Counted from the first letter of the stretch, positions 22,070-31,090 are shown. The stretch: DNA of 64,000 nt from Pseudomonas anuradhapurensis (GCF_014269225.2 NZ_CP077097.1:2119001-2183000); one strand, 5' to 3'. A program made the numbers and translations. The notes: generated from the letters alone by a model not told the origin.

Positions 22070-22150
22070 AGGGGTGGTACTTATCTAGCCTCGCGCTTGG
22101 CATGCCTGTGTCTATTGTCGGGCCTTTGGCTCAACCAGAGGCACAACGAC

Positions 22151-25100
22151 GTGACCACACCCCTTGAAGGACAGCCGCCACCCGCCGATACGCTGGCCAT
22201 GGAACAGGCCTATCAGGACAGCCTCATTGCCAAGCGGCTGCCCGAATGGATCCGCCGGCTTCGTATCGTAGCGCCGACCGAACAGAACATCCCGGCAAAC
22301 GGCCTGTATGAGTCGCAACATGTCGCTTTGCGTGACGCGTTCAAAGCCAGCCTGGCCTGCCGACAATGGCTGGCAAAGGAACTTGCGCGGATTGACGGCA
22401 TCGACCGTTTCGTCAAGCCGTTGCTTCAACATGCCATGCGTGAAGAATTCGGCATCACGCAGGATGTAGACGGCCTGTATTTCAGGCGCTGGTATACCTA
22501 CACCGCGCCAAGCCAGGGAACCGTGTGGGGCCGCTACCCGATCCCGGGAAAGGACTGTTTCGAGGTCCCGCTGATCGAGGCGGTACTGGACAATTTCACG
22601 CCTGGCGAAGGGCGGGACGAACAGCACAAGGACAACGGCATCGTCGACAGCCTGTCGCAACCGCTCGCTACACCAACCGCAACCGCGCCTGCCTTCGCCC
22701 GCCTGTGCCGCCGGCTTGACCTGGGCAAACGCTATCAGCAGCACCTGGATAGCGTACTGAAAGCGCCGGCCAGCCAGGCCAGCGGCTGGCGCAGCATGGC
22801 GTCGACCCTTGCGCAACTGTACAGCTCGGCCATGCTGATAGACGCTTGCAAGGCCAAATACGATGGAGCGTTGACCGCTGCCGAAACGGCGCTGGTGCTG
22901 GACCTGTGCAAGCATGGACGGCCCGGCACGTTTTACGGATCGAAGGTTGTAGCGCGGCAGCTGCGGGCCTTCGACAGCGATTTGCAACAGATCGTGGTAC
23001 TCGAGGTGCTGCACGAAGGATGGCTGTTCAACGCCAGCCGCAAGATCATTGTCTACATTCCCGATGACCCGTTTGGCCCCTGGAGCGTAAGCCGTGATCT
23101 GGAAACCTTCACCCGCAAGGTACTGGGCAAGCGACTGCGGGATACGCACTACCAGGCGTTCTTCAAACGTTTCGTACGACGACGCGACAGCCAGCAGTTC
23201 TTTTTCAGGGTCGCCAAGGAGCTGGTGGGGGTCGCTGATTGGGCAACGCGGGAAATGGACCAGCACCTGCACGATTACCCGCTGCCGTTGTTCGAACACC
23301 TTGCCGCTGCGCGGATTGCCCATATCAAGGATGATGCAGCGCTGATCGCCACTCCGGTGGCAGATCTGGACCGCACGGCCCAGGAGGCCCATCGACAGAG
23401 GTTGGCGGTCGAGGGTTGGACGCTGCTCAGCGTGGCCGGGGTATTCATCCCTGCACTTAATGCGCTGCTCCTGGCGGTGATGGTGTGGGACCTTCTGAGC
23501 GAGTTGTTCCAAGCGGTGGAAGACTGGCGTGAGGGCGATACCAGCGCAGCGCTGGAGCATGTCCTCAGTGTGACCAAGGACCTGGCTGTGATCGGTGCCG
23601 CCGCGGTGGTTTGGCGCGAAACGAGCCGGGCCTGGGTCGCGTTGGACCAATGTGTGCCGGCGCGCCTGGAGGACGGAACCGAGAAGCTCTGGAATGCCGA
23701 CCTGAGGCCGTTTCGCAGCGTGGCACCTCCTGCCGGCGAAGTGGCCGATGCCAGGGGGGTGTACCGCGTTCAGGACAGCAGCTGGATGGTCATGGACGGC
23801 CATTACTACCAGATCGTCCAGCGAGCGGACGAAGAATGGCAGCTGGCGCCACGAGATGGCCATGGACCTTTGTTGCGTCACAATGACGCCGGTGCCTGGC
23901 GGTTATGGACCGAGCAACCTGCCAACTGGACGGACAAGCACAGGATGTTCCGCCGCCTTGGTGAGCGTTTCGCTCGCCTGGATGATGAACAGATTGACCA
24001 GGCCATGGCCATCCACGCACTGGATGCAGATTACCTTCGGGCGTTGCATGTTTATGGTCGGCCGCCTGAAGCTGAGCTGGTCGATACCGTTGAACGCCTG
24101 CTGATCGACCGCCGGCTGCAGGCCTTGCTGGACGGTTTGAGGCTTGGGCGCGTAGCGGCTGACGCACCGTTGCTGCTGAAGGCCCGCGCATTACCTGGCG
24201 TTACCGAGCACGAGGGGCCAGCATTGGCAGCGCAGCTGTCGACAAGGCGTCGCCAACTGTTCCAACAGCTGTACGAAGAGCAGCAGCAACCAGACGACGC
24301 TGCATCGGCGACGTTGCGCCGGACATTCCCTAGCCTGCATCGCCTGGCTGCCCGCCAGCTTGTGAACGGGTTGTCACAGGACGGCGCCGAGTTTCAGGCC
24401 CTGGCCAGCGGCACGGTGCCGTTCCGGCTGGTCGCCCGGGCCAGGTTGAGCGTATTGCGCATTCGCGTTGCGCGAGCCTGCGAAGCGCTGTTCATCCATC
24501 CGCCTCAGTCGCTGGACCAGGCCAAGGTAGCGTTGACGCTGCTCGATAACTTCGACACCAGGGAGATCAGGCCGCGCTGGCGGCTCTACGACGGCGATAG
24601 TCCGCGGCCGGTCATGACGACCAGTGGCAATGGCGCGAACTACAGGCTTGTGCATGAAAACGGGCGATTCTGGCTTGAGGACGCGCTGGGCGTCGAGTTG
24701 CGTGGCCCCGGCGAGCTGTTCGAAATACTGGTTGATGCGTTCGCCCCTGCAGATCTTGCGGCCCTTGGCATCCATCAACCCTATGCCCAAGGCCTGAGAG
24801 AACTGCTGGCTCGGCAAGTGCAGACGCACAGCAAAGTGCTCGCCCAAGCGTTGGGCAAAGACCCTCGACAGCCGTGGCTGCTGACGCCGCTGCGGCTGGA
24901 CGACGGCAGGGTCGGCTACCCGTTGGGCGGCGGTCAGGGACGCTTTGCCCGGCCTGCGTCGCGACCCCGGGCGTTCGCGGCGCGTCTGCGCGACCTTTAC
25001 CCGGATTACTCGGATGAAGAAATCGAAGACTGGCTGGCCAGCTTGCACGCCTCTGGACGCGATACCGCCAGTGAGCTTGGCATCCTCGAAGAGCAGGCAC

Positions 25101-26644
25101 GCCGGCTGAGTGACCATCTTCGAAGCTGGGAGCGCCACGGGTTGATGGCCGGTGAAAAGGCTGAACGCAGGCGGTTTCGCAAAGCGATCATGCAATGCTG
25201 GCGGGAACGGGTGCCTGCTCAGGTTACCCCCGAGGGGCAACGGCGGTCGGTAACCTGGCAGTACAGCGGGCATGACCTGCACTCGTTGCCAGAGCTGGGG
25301 CCGCTGTTCACCTTCCCACATGTCACCGAACTTTCCCTGCGCAGCCTGCTGTTGAAAGCGGTGCCGGCGCAGTTTCTGCTCTCGTTTCCGAACCTGACAT
25401 CTCTGGAACTCGGCTACAACCAGCTGCGACATCTGCCAAGCAGCCTGTGGTTGCTTGGCAACCTGCGCATACTCGACGTGAGCGGCAATCAGATCTCGCT
25501 GGACGCGCTTGAGGCGGAGATGCTGGCAAGTTGTCGGCAGTTACGCTACCTGAACCTGTCGAACAATCGCTTGCAATGCGCGTTTTCGGTGGCGCGGATG
25601 GAGCATTTGTCCGAACTGCGTTTGCGCAATACCGGGCTGGCCGCGCTTCCCGAAGGCACCATGGACTGCCAGAGTTTGTACATGCTCGACGCTTCCAACA
25701 ACGCCATTGCATCGCTGCCCCGCGATTTCACCCAGTCCCGTTTGTGGCAGAACGGCTACGTGGTGCTCTCGGGCAACCCGGTCCTGGAGCGCCAGGCTGC
25801 AGAGCTGCAGGAGGCATGGGAAATTCCGGAAACCAGCACTGTTCCTCATAAACTGCGCTGGCTGGACCGCCTGGACGGTGAACAGCGCGAGGACCTTGGT
25901 TGCCTGTGGATCAGTACCGAGCTGATGGATGGGGCGGCGAACTTCATGCGTTTGCTGGCGCAGCTCCTGCGCTCGCGGGACTTCCTCCACCCCCGGTACG
26001 GGGAGATGCTGGCTTCGCGGGTTTTGGCGATGATGCAAAAGATCGAGGATGCGCCGGCACTGGCCAAAGACATATTCGCCAATGCCGTGATCGAGAACTG
26101 CGCGGACAATGCAACGGTGGTTTTCCAGCAGCTGGAAATCCGATGTCTCGTCTGGGATGCAGAGCAGGGGGCCCCGTCGCGTGACCAGGAGAGCACGCTG
26201 GTGAAACTGGCGCGGCGGTTGTGGAGACAGCAGCAGGTCAACTTCATCGCGTTGCGCGAGGCCGAGGCGGCAGGTGCCGGGAACGAGTCGATCGAATGGG
26301 CGCTGGCTTATTCGATCCGCTTGCGAGACGACCTGGACCTACCGGTGAACACGCAGAGCATGCTCCATGAGGGGATTCCGAACCTGGACAGTGCCGCGGT
26401 CACACGCGCGCTGAGTGAGGTAATGCAGAATGAAACAGCCGAATTGGTGGCAGTGTGGATGGTCGAACAGCCGTTCTGGGAAAAGTACCTGCAGACCCGT
26501 TACGAGAAAAAGCTGTTGGTGCCGGAGAGCATGCAAACCGAGTTGGCCAGCCTTGCCGACGAAGTGGCCAAAGCGAAGGTCGAGCAGTGGACTGCAGATA
26601 CCCGGTTGCAACTGACTACCGACGCTCTGCATCGCTGGGTGTAA
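22151..26644 (+). CDS. LRR/NEL-domain protein: candidate E3 ubiquitin ligase effector
   Basis: A 1497-residue protein, the largest in the window. I chose GTG 22151 (AGAGG upstream, MTTPLEGQPPP); an in-frame TTG at 22097 would add a poor N-terminus. The first 1000 residues resemble the DUF6543 dermonecrotic-toxin-like region of Pseudomonas effectors, including a hydrophobic segment near residues 425-450 (VAGVFIPALNALLLAVMVWDLL). Residues 1035-1195 hold five to six leucine-rich repeats (LTSLELGYNQLRHLP, LRILDVSGNQI, LRYLNLSNNRL). The C-terminal 300 residues fit the NEL domain of IpaH/SspH ligases, with the catalytic C-x-D motif at Cys1317 (ENCADNATVVFQQLE). No secretion genes lie nearby. Delivery into eukaryotic cells is inferred from the family. 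Confidence 0.85.
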   Translation: MTTPLEGQPPPADTLAMEQAYQDSLIAKRLPEWIRRLRIVAPTEQNIPANGLYESQHVALRDAFKASLACRQWLAKELARIDGIDRFVKPLLQHAMREEFGITQDVDGLYFRRWYTYTAPSQGTVWGRYPIPGKDCFEVPLIEAVLDNFTPGEGRDEQHKDNGIVDSLSQPLATPTATAPAFARLCRRLDLGKRYQQHLDSVLKAPASQASGWRSMASTLAQLYSSAMLIDACKAKYDGALTAAETALVLDLCKHGRPGTFYGSKVVARQLRAFDSDLQQIVVLEVLHEGWLFNASRKIIVYIPDDPFGPWSVSRDLETFTRKVLGKRLRDTHYQAFFKRFVRRRDSQQFFFRVAKELVGVADWATREMDQHLHDYPLPLFEHLAAARIAHIKDDAALIATPVADLDRTAQEAHRQRLAVEGWTLLSVAGVFIPALNALLLAVMVWDLLSELFQAVEDWREGDTSAALEHVLSVTKDLAVIGAAAVVWRETSRAWVALDQCVPARLEDGTEKLWNADLRPFRSVAPPAGEVADARGVYRVQDSSWMVMDGHYYQIVQRADEEWQLAPRDGHGPLLRHNDAGAWRLWTEQPANWTDKHRMFRRLGERFARLDDEQIDQAMAIHALDADYLRALHVYGRPPEAELVDTVERLLIDRRLQALLDGLRLGRVAADAPLLLKARALPGVTEHEGPALAAQLSTRRRQLFQQLYEEQQQPDDAASATLRRTFPSLHRLAARQLVNGLSQDGAEFQALASGTVPFRLVARARLSVLRIRVARACEALFIHPPQSLDQAKVALTLLDNFDTREIRPRWRLYDGDSPRPVMTTSGNGANYRLVHENGRFWLEDALGVELRGPGELFEILVDAFAPADLAALGIHQPYAQGLRELLARQVQTHSKVLAQALGKDPRQPWLLTPLRLDDGRVGYPLGGGQGRFARPASRPRAFAARLRDLYPDYSDEEIEDWLASLHASGRDTASELGILEEQARRLSDHLRSWERHGLMAGEKAERRRFRKAIMQCWRERVPAQVTPEGQRRSVTWQYSGHDLHSLPELGPLFTFPHVTELSLRSLLLKAVPAQFLLSFPNLTSLELGYNQLRHLPSSLWLLGNLRILDVSGNQISLDALEAEMLASCRQLRYLNLSNNRLQCAFSVARMEHLSELRLRNTGLAALPEGTMDCQSLYMLDASNNAIASLPRDFTQSRLWQNGYVVLSGNPVLERQAAELQEAWEIPETSTVPHKLRWLDRLDGEQREDLGCLWISTELMDGAANFMRLLAQLLRSRDFLHPRYGEMLASRVLAMMQKIEDAPALAKDIFANAVIENCADNATVVFQQLEIRCLVWDAEQGAPSRDQESTLVKLARRLWRQQQVNFIALREAEAAGAGNESIEWALAYSIRLRDDLDLPVNTQSMLHEGIPNLDSAAVTRALSEVMQNETAELVAVWMVEQPFWEKYLQTRYEKKLLVPESMQTELASLADEVAKAKVEQWTADTRLQLTTDALHRWV

Positions 26645-26839
26645 GGGGCACATTGGGCTATCCTCAGGTCATGGCTGAGCGCGAGGGGGCGCGAACGGAA
26701 CGGGTGACAGGCTACGTCTGGTAATGGCCAGTTACTTTTCGTTGAAGCCCCGCAGCGCCAGGTTGGTTTACGCTCGCTTGTCGGATCTTTCTCCCTGATC
26801 TGTAGTCTTCTGGTTTATCGAGAGAATAAGGAGATACGC

Positions 26840-27400
26840 ATGCTCGTCCGGTCATTGACCCTCGCCACCTTGCTTGCACTGGTCGGCCCTGTGTCCGCTG
26901 CCGATAGTGACGCGCCGCTGGCCAAGGAACTGGGCAAGGCCAGGCCCTTGGTCGTCATTGCACCCAGCAGCGCCGACCCGACGTTGCGCGGCTTGAACGA
27001 AGCCCTCAAGGACCCGGCCACCCAGGCGGCCTTCAAAGAGCGCAACCTGGTGCTCTACAGCGTCGCCAACATGATGGGCAAGCGTGAGGACAAGAACCTC
27101 GAACAGCAGACCACCATGGCCCTGATCCGTGAGCTGAAGCTGGGCGCGAGCAAGGGCACCAAGGTAATCCTGGTGGGCAAGGACGGCGAGCGGCACATGC
27201 TCAAGGACGACGACAGCGGCGATACCCTTGATCCGCAGGTGATTCTCAAGGCAGTCGATGAGTTGTCCGCCAGCGAAAAGGCGGTGACGGCGCCCGAGCC
27301 TGTAGCGGCTGCACCGGAAACCAAGGCCAAGGACAGCAAGCCTGGTAAACCAGCCAAGCCCGCCAAGCCCGCGGCACCGCCCAAGCCGCTGGAAGACTGA
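26840..27400 (+). CDS. DUF4174 family secreted protein
   Basis: A 186-residue protein with a signal peptide (MLVRSLTLATLLALVGPVSA). The central region (residues 30-135) fits the thioredoxin-like DUF4174 fold: KARPLVVIAPSSADPTL, a conserved NLVLYSV and KVILVGKDG. It has no CxxC motif, so it is not a redox enzyme. The tail after residue 150 is a Lys-Pro-Ala run (KPGKPAKPAKPAAPPKP), suited to binding the cell wall or another surface. A strong ribosome site (AAGGAGA) precedes ATG 26840. It sits just upstream of the RiPP operon but is separated from it by a hairpin. Confidence 0.8.
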   Translation: MLVRSLTLATLLALVGPVSAADSDAPLAKELGKARPLVVIAPSSADPTLRGLNEALKDPATQAAFKERNLVLYSVANMMGKREDKNLEQQTTMALIRELKLGASKGTKVILVGKDGERHMLKDDDSGDTLDPQVILKAVDELSASEKAVTAPEPVAAAPETKAKDSKPGKPAKPAKPAAPPKPLED

Positions 27401-27405
27401 CCCTG

Positions 27406-27440
27406 CACAACGGCCCCAGCTTAGCCCTGGGGCCGTTGTG
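27406..27440. terminator. Strong hairpin after the DUF4174 gene
   Basis: CACAACGGCCCCAG at 27406-27419 pairs with CTGGGGCCGTTGTG at 27427-27440 to give a 14-bp stem with a 7-base loop. There is no clear T-run, but the placement just after the stop and before the RiPP promoter fits a terminator. Confidence 0.6.
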
Positions 27441-27457
27441 TATCGCACTGTATCTGG
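27439..27457 (+). promoter_or_regulatory. Candidate response-regulator site upstream of the RiPP operon
   Basis: TGTATCGCACTGTATCTGG contains two TGTATC half-sites exactly 10 bases apart, the helical spacing used by OmpR-family regulators. The same element, with 17 of 19 bases identical, lies in the promoter region of the two-component system at 33256-33274. It is about 108 bases upstream of the RiPP precursor start. Confidence 0.6.
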
Positions 27458-27564
27458 TCACGTTGCTGACCTATTCCCATACAAAACCACTTGCTGCGGG
27501 ATACATCCACGACATACCGCAACGGCCTAATGGCTCCACATTCCAACCACAGTGGAGCGACACC

Positions 27565-28056
27565 ATGACTCAAGTACGAAACACCCTCGGCCTGCTCGGC
27601 GCTGCCCTGATTGGCAGCATGGCATTGGGCAGCAGTGCGTTTGCCGTCGAACCGTTGGCCCAGGGTTACCAGCTGGCGTCGGCCAAGGTGCCTGACGAAG
27701 GCAAATGTGGTGAAGGCAAGTGCGGCGGCAGCGGCAAGGCCACCCAGAGTGAAGGCAAGTGCGGTGAGGGCAAGTGCGGTGCCAGCGCCAAGGCTGGTAC
27801 TGAAGGCAAGTGCGGCGAAGGCAAGTGTGGTGACGCCTCGTTCGCCAGGACCGACAGCAACCACGATGGCAAGGTCTCGCGCGATGAGTTCCTGGTAGTG
27901 GCCGAGGACCGTGCTGGCGATTTCGACAAGATCGACCGCAACCATGATGGCTTCATTTCCGAGCAGGAAGCTGCGGATCACCTCAAGGCGATCTACCAGG
28001 CCAACGGCAAAAGCATGCCTGAAGGGCTGTTCAGCCATCTGACCGGCAAGCCCTGA
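27565..28056 (+). CDS. RiPP precursor with six EGKCG motifs and EF-hand pair (HvfA-like)
   Basis: A 163-residue secreted peptide precursor. A signal peptide ends near Ala27 (GSSAFA). Residues 45-89 hold six EGKCG motifs in three tandem pairs (45-54, 63-72, 80-89), giving six cysteines. Two canonical EF-hand loops follow at 97-108 ([12 protein letters not shown]) and 124-135 ([12 protein letters not shown]). EGKCG-rich precursors next to a MNIO (DUF692) enzyme and a DUF2063 protein are the HvfA/bufferin type, in which cysteines are oxidised to azole- or oxazolone-thioamide-like groups and the product binds metal such as copper. The two enzyme genes follow directly. The EF-hand tail predicts calcium binding as well. 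The exact modification here is inference. Confidence 0.85.
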   Translation: MTQVRNTLGLLGAALIGSMALGSSAFAVEPLAQGYQLASAKVPDEGKCGEGKCGGSGKATQSEGKCGEGKCGASAKAGTEGKCGEGKCGDASFARTDSNHDGKVSRDEFLVVAEDRAGDFDKIDRNHDGFISEQEAADHLKAIYQANGKSMPEGLFSHLTGKP

Positions 28057-28074
28057 CTGTAAATCCCGTGAAAC

Positions 28075-28113
28075 GCGCAACGCCCCTCCTGCTGGCCAGG
28101 CGGGGCGTTGTGC
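28075..28113 (+). terminator. Hairpin between RiPP precursor and enzyme genes (attenuator-like)
   Basis: CAACGCCCC at 28078-28086 pairs with GGGGCGTTG at 28102-28110. The stem extends by three more pairs outward and an inner CCT/AGG pair. It is followed by TGCCTGTTGG, not a T-run. It would fold in the 73-base gap before the MNIO gene and could lower enzyme expression relative to the precursor or stabilise the precursor mRNA. Confidence 0.6.
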
Positions 28114-28129
28114 CTGTTGGAGAGCCGTT

Positions 28130-28978
28130 ATGCAGCTTACATCATTGTTTCCTCGGCCCTTGCGGGCAGGGCTTGGCCTGCGCCGCGGGCTGTTGCCGCA
28201 GTTGCTGGCCATGGATGCCGGCGCAGTGGATTTTCTTGAATGTGCGCCGGAAAACTGGATCGCCGTGGGTGGTGCCTACGGCAAGGGCCTGGCTCAGTTG
28301 GCCGAGCGTTTCAGCATTGCCTGCCACGGGCTGTCGTTGTCGCTGGGGGGCAGCGCGCCGCTGGACCGGGTTTTCCTGGACCAGACCCGGCAGTTTCTCG
28401 ATCGCTACCAGGTGCGCTTGTACAGCGAGCACCTGAGCTACTGCAGCGATGACGGGCACTTGTATGACTTGATGCCCATCCCGTTCACCGACGAAGCCGT
28501 ACGCCATGTCGCCGCGCGCATACGTCAGGCCCAGGAGCACCTGGAGCGGCGCATTGCGGTCGAGAACATCAGTTACTACGCCGCGCCATACCAGGCGATG
28601 AGCGAACTCGAGTTCATCCGTGCGGTTATCGAGGAGGCCGACTGCGACCTGCTGCTGGACGTCAACAATGTCTTCGTCAACGCCTGCAACCATGGCTACG
28701 ACGCCCAGGCCTTCCTTGCAGGCTTGCCCCAGGCACGGGTGACCGGCATGCACATCGCGGGTCATTACGATGAAGCACCGGACCTCAAGGTCGACACCCA
28801 CGGGGCTGCGGTGAAGGAAGATGTCTGGGCGCTGTTCGCGCTTGCCTGTGCGCGCTTTGGCGTGCAGCCGACCGTGCTCGAGCGAGATTTCAACTACCCA
28901 CCGCTGGCCGAACTGCTGGCCGAGACGGCGCGTATCCGCAAGCTCCAGCGTGTGTCGGAGGGGCAAGCCAATGAATGA
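28130..28978 (+). CDS. MNIO (DUF692) RiPP-modifying iron oxygenase (HvfB/BufB-like)
   Basis: A 282-residue TIM-barrel enzyme of the multinuclear non-heme iron-dependent oxidase family (MbnB, TglH, BufB, HvfB). These oxidise cysteines of a peptide precursor. Likely metal ligands are present: His66 (ACHGLSLS), Glu100-His101 (SEHLSY), Glu145 (ENISYY), Asp177 ([13 protein letters not shown]), His208/His212 (MHIAGHY), Asp222 and His224 (DTHG) and Glu251 (LERD). Its substrate is very likely the EGKCG precursor encoded 73 bases upstream. The gene overlaps the DUF2063 partner gene by 8 bases, as in related operons where the two proteins form a complex. Confidence 0.93.
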   Translation: MQLTSLFPRPLRAGLGLRRGLLPQLLAMDAGAVDFLECAPENWIAVGGAYGKGLAQLAERFSIACHGLSLSLGGSAPLDRVFLDQTRQFLDRYQVRLYSEHLSYCSDDGHLYDLMPIPFTDEAVRHVAARIRQAQEHLERRIAVENISYYAAPYQAMSELEFIRAVIEEADCDLLLDVNNVFVNACNHGYDAQAFLAGLPQARVTGMHIAGHYDEAPDLKVDTHGAAVKEDVWALFALACARFGVQPTVLERDFNYPPLAELLAETARIRKLQRVSEGQANE

Positions 28979-29669
28979 GACCTTGCGCGAACAGCAGTAC
29001 ACCCTGGCCCGCCATCTGCGCGACCCTCAGCGTCATGCCCCGCCACCCGGCGTGGAGGTGCGGCGGCTGCAGGTTTACCGTGAACTGTTCTATGGTGCTA
29101 TCGAAGGCCTGCTCGGTGGCAGCTTCCCAGTGATGCGCCAGGCATTGGGTGAGCAGCGTTGGCACGCCCGGGTGCGCGACTTCTATGCCAACTATCGCAG
29201 CCAGACGCCGTTGTTTACCGAGCTCGCCGAGGCCTTTGTCGATTATCTGCAAGGGGTCGAACTGGATGCGCCGTGGCAGCTGGAACTGGCGCACTATGAG
29301 TGGATCGAGGCGCAGCTGTACCTGAGTGATGCCGAGGACCCGGCTCACGACCCGGCGGGCGACTTGCTCGAAGGGCAACCGCTGTTGTCATGTGTGGCGC
29401 GGGTGTTGGCGTATCGTTGGCCAGTGGAGCGGATCGGCGCGGACTACCAGCCTGTGGCTGCGCCTGAGGCGCCGACCTTGTTGCTGGTGTATCGCGATGC
29501 GCAGTTGCAGGTGCGCTTCGCGCGCCTGGCGCCGCTGGCGTATCGGTTGCTGGCGCTGGAGCAGGGCAGTGGGCGCGCGCGGCTGGAGGCGTTGGGCGGG
29601 GATGTGCAGCAGGGGTTGGCATTGCTGCAAGGGCTGCGCAGGCAGGGGGTCATTATCGGGACGCGTTGA
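28971..29669 (+). CDS. DUF2063 partner protein (HvfC/BufC-like)
   Basis: A 232-residue soluble protein. The N-terminal half matches DUF2063 ([40 protein letters not shown]), and the C-terminal half is the variable domain seen in these partners. In MNIO operons this protein recruits the precursor leader to the enzyme. ATG 28971 lies inside the end of the MNIO gene (8-base overlap) with a GGAGGGG site upstream, so the two are made together. A clean hairpin terminator follows 11 bases after the stop. Confidence 0.9.
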   Translation: MNETLREQQYTLARHLRDPQRHAPPPGVEVRRLQVYRELFYGAIEGLLGGSFPVMRQALGEQRWHARVRDFYANYRSQTPLFTELAEAFVDYLQGVELDAPWQLELAHYEWIEAQLYLSDAEDPAHDPAGDLLEGQPLLSCVARVLAYRWPVERIGADYQPVAAPEAPTLLLVYRDAQLQVRFARLAPLAYRLLALEQGSGRARLEALGGDVQQGLALLQGLRRQGVIIGTR

Positions 29670-29680
29670 GGCGAGGTACT

Positions 29681-29707
29681 GGGGGCGCGTTGCGCCCCCT
29701 TGCTCTT
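29681..29707 (+). terminator. Terminator of the RiPP operon
   Basis: GGGGGCGC (29681-29688) pairs with GCGCCCCC (29692-29699) around a GTT loop and is followed by TTGCTCTT. It defines the operon end. Confidence 0.75.
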
Positions 29708-29758
29708 GCAAGCCAGCTCTTGCCTGGGCAGCATTGACCTCAAGCCATGGGCTCTCGC

Positions 29759-29800
29759 TGCGGGCGCTGGCTTGCCGGCGATGGGCTGCACAGCAGCCCG
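29759..29800. repeat. REP-type palindromic element
   Basis: GGGCGCTGGCTTGCCGGCGA followed by TGGGCTGCACAGCAGCCC (an inner 6-bp hairpin). It is related to the element at 19457-19531. It sits between the convergent RiPP operon and the DoxX gene. Confidence 0.65.
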
Positions 29801-29807
29801 CGGCGGT

Positions 29808-30296
29808 TCACCTGCAGAACCGCCCTCTGAGCCAATGGTCCAGGCTCAATCGCCCAGCCCCCTTGAGCAGCAGTGGCAGCAATGCCACCAGGTAGATCAG
29901 CGGCAATTTGAAGTTGCCAAAACCCTGGTCGGTAATGGCGTAACCCTGGGCCAGCTCGGCCAGGCTCGACCAGTGCGCGGGCCAATGCACTGCGGCAATC
30001 GCCACCACCGTCACCACGATCAGCCCCGCCGATGCCAGCCGGGTACCCAGGCCCAGCAACAGCAGCAACGGCAGGATCAGTTCCGCCCACATCGACAGCT
30101 GCCAGTTCAGCTCCGCTGGCAGCAGGTTGAAGGGGAACGGGAAGTTCGCTTGCAAATCAGCGAACCAGTTGCTGCCATTGAACTTCTCCCAGCCGGATTC
30201 GAAAAACTCCCAGGCCAGGAACAGTCGCAACGGCAGGTCGGCGCTCCAGGCGCCGAAACGGTCAAAAGTGCCCAGGGTGCGAGTCAAGGTGGTCAT
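29808..30296 (-). CDS. DoxX family membrane protein
   Basis: A 162-residue inner-membrane protein with four hydrophobic spans and the DoxX start ([21 protein letters not shown]). DoxX genes often accompany MNIO RiPP operons (hvfD position); here the gene is convergent with the operon, not inside it. Roles proposed for the family include quinone-linked redox protection of the membrane. ATG 30296 has GAGGAG upstream and lies 12 bases after the ferric-reductase-like gene, so these two form an operon. Confidence 0.88.
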   Translation of the reverse strand: MTTLTRTLGTFDRFGAWSADLPLRLFLAWEFFESGWEKFNGSNWFADLQANFPFPFNLLPAELNWQLSMWAELILPLLLLLGLGTRLASAGLIVVTVVAIAAVHWPAHWSSLAELAQGYAITDQGFGNFKLPLIYLVALLPLLLKGAGRLSLDHWLRGRFCR

Positions 30297-30308
30297 GCTG
30301 TGTTCTCC

Positions 30309-30926
30309 TCAGGAAAGGGCGTGGGTGTTTCGGCGTTGCTGGCGGGCCAGCTTGGCGGTGAGTTTGATGGCGATGGCGCTGCACATCAGGGCGAACGCCA
30401 GCGGGTACCAGCCACCCATGGGGATGCGTTTGTAGAACGACAGGCAGAACACGGCCGCCAATAGCCACATGCCGGTGCTGTGCAGGGCCTGCCAGGCACG
30501 GCCACCCAGCAGGCGCATGGCGGCCTTGAACGAGGTCACGGTGAGCAGCAGCAAGAACAGGTAGCCGACGCTGCCGGGCAGGCTGGAAGTGACCGTGCGG
30601 TTGGCCCAGAACAATTCGGGGAACTGCTGGGCATAGTGGTAGATCAGCACGCCGTGCACGGTATGGGAGAAGGCGAATGCCAAGCCCAGGTAGCGCCGTT
30701 CCTGCAGGAGGCGGCGGCTGCGGGGGCCCGGCAGCAAAGTCACCAGGGATGAGCCCAGGAATGCCAGCAGGAACAGCGCGAACGAGCTGCGGGCGGTGGC
30801 GCGGATGGCGCTGCGCAGGCCGTCCGGGTCAGGCTGGCTGGCCAGGACCACGGCGGTCATCGCCAGGGTCAGCCCGGCGAGGGTAGCGAACAGCTTCCAG
30901 CCAGAGGGCAGGGTGAGGGCTTTCAT
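30309..30926 (-). CDS. Ferric-reductase/cytochrome b-like transmembrane protein
   Basis: A 205-residue protein with about six hydrophobic spans and histidines placed for heme: AFSHTVHGVLIYHYAQQF and WQALHSTGMWLLA. This resembles the ferric-reductase-like membrane domain (MsrQ/YedZ type), without FAD or NADPH domains. It would move electrons across the inner membrane. ATG 30926 has a GGGAG site upstream. It heads a two-gene operon with DoxX. The upstream gap of 238 bases holds a REP element and a TGTATC-N4-TGTAGC pair, so it may belong to the same regulon as the RiPP genes. Confidence 0.75.
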   Translation of the reverse strand: MKALTLPSGWKLFATLAGLTLAMTAVVLASQPDPDGLRSAIRATARSSFALFLLAFLGSSLVTLLPGPRSRRLLQERRYLGLAFAFSHTVHGVLIYHYAQQFPELFWANRTVTSSLPGSVGYLFLLLLTVTSFKAAMRLLGGRAWQALHSTGMWLLAAVFCLSFYKRIPMGGWYPLAFALMCSAIAIKLTAKLARQQRRNTHALS

Positions 30927-31009
30927 CAGGGAGGCTCCCGGGTTGTTTGGGTGTGACCGGGAGTGTGTCGGAGCGGGGTATCTGCAGTGTGTCGGCGGAC
31001 GTTGGGTTG

Positions 31010-31025
31010 TGTATCTGTTTGTAGC
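31010..31025. promoter_or_regulatory. Weaker copy of the TGTATC direct-repeat site
   Basis: TGTATCTGTTTGTAGC has two half-sites (TGTATC, TGTAGC) 10 bases apart. It lies 84-99 bases upstream of the ferric-reductase-like gene and reads on the opposite strand to that gene. Less certain than the sites at 27439 and 33256. Confidence 0.35.
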
Positions 31026-31040
31026 GCCGACGCCCGCTTT

Positions 31041-31090
31041 TTGTAGGCGCGGCCTTGTGTCGCGCCAGGGCCGCACAGCGGCCGCGGCAA
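31041..31090. repeat. Partial REP element
   Basis: TTGTAGGCGCGGCCTTGTGT at 31041 carries the same core as the longer paired elements, followed by an imperfect GGGCCGCACAGCGGCCGC palindrome. There is only one arm. It lies between the kinase gene and the ferric-reductase-like gene. Confidence 0.7.

Noticed and set aside
22112-23881. A 589-codon minus-strand frame opposite the NEL protein
   Set aside because: No domain, start signal or sensible neighbour; the plus-strand protein shows continuous family features across the region.
27700-27835. A DNA tandem repeat that might be a sequencing or assembly artefact in the EGKCG region
   Set aside because: The repeats differ in synonymous bases and linker sequence, and the reading frame and downstream EF-hands are intact, so it is a true coding repeat.
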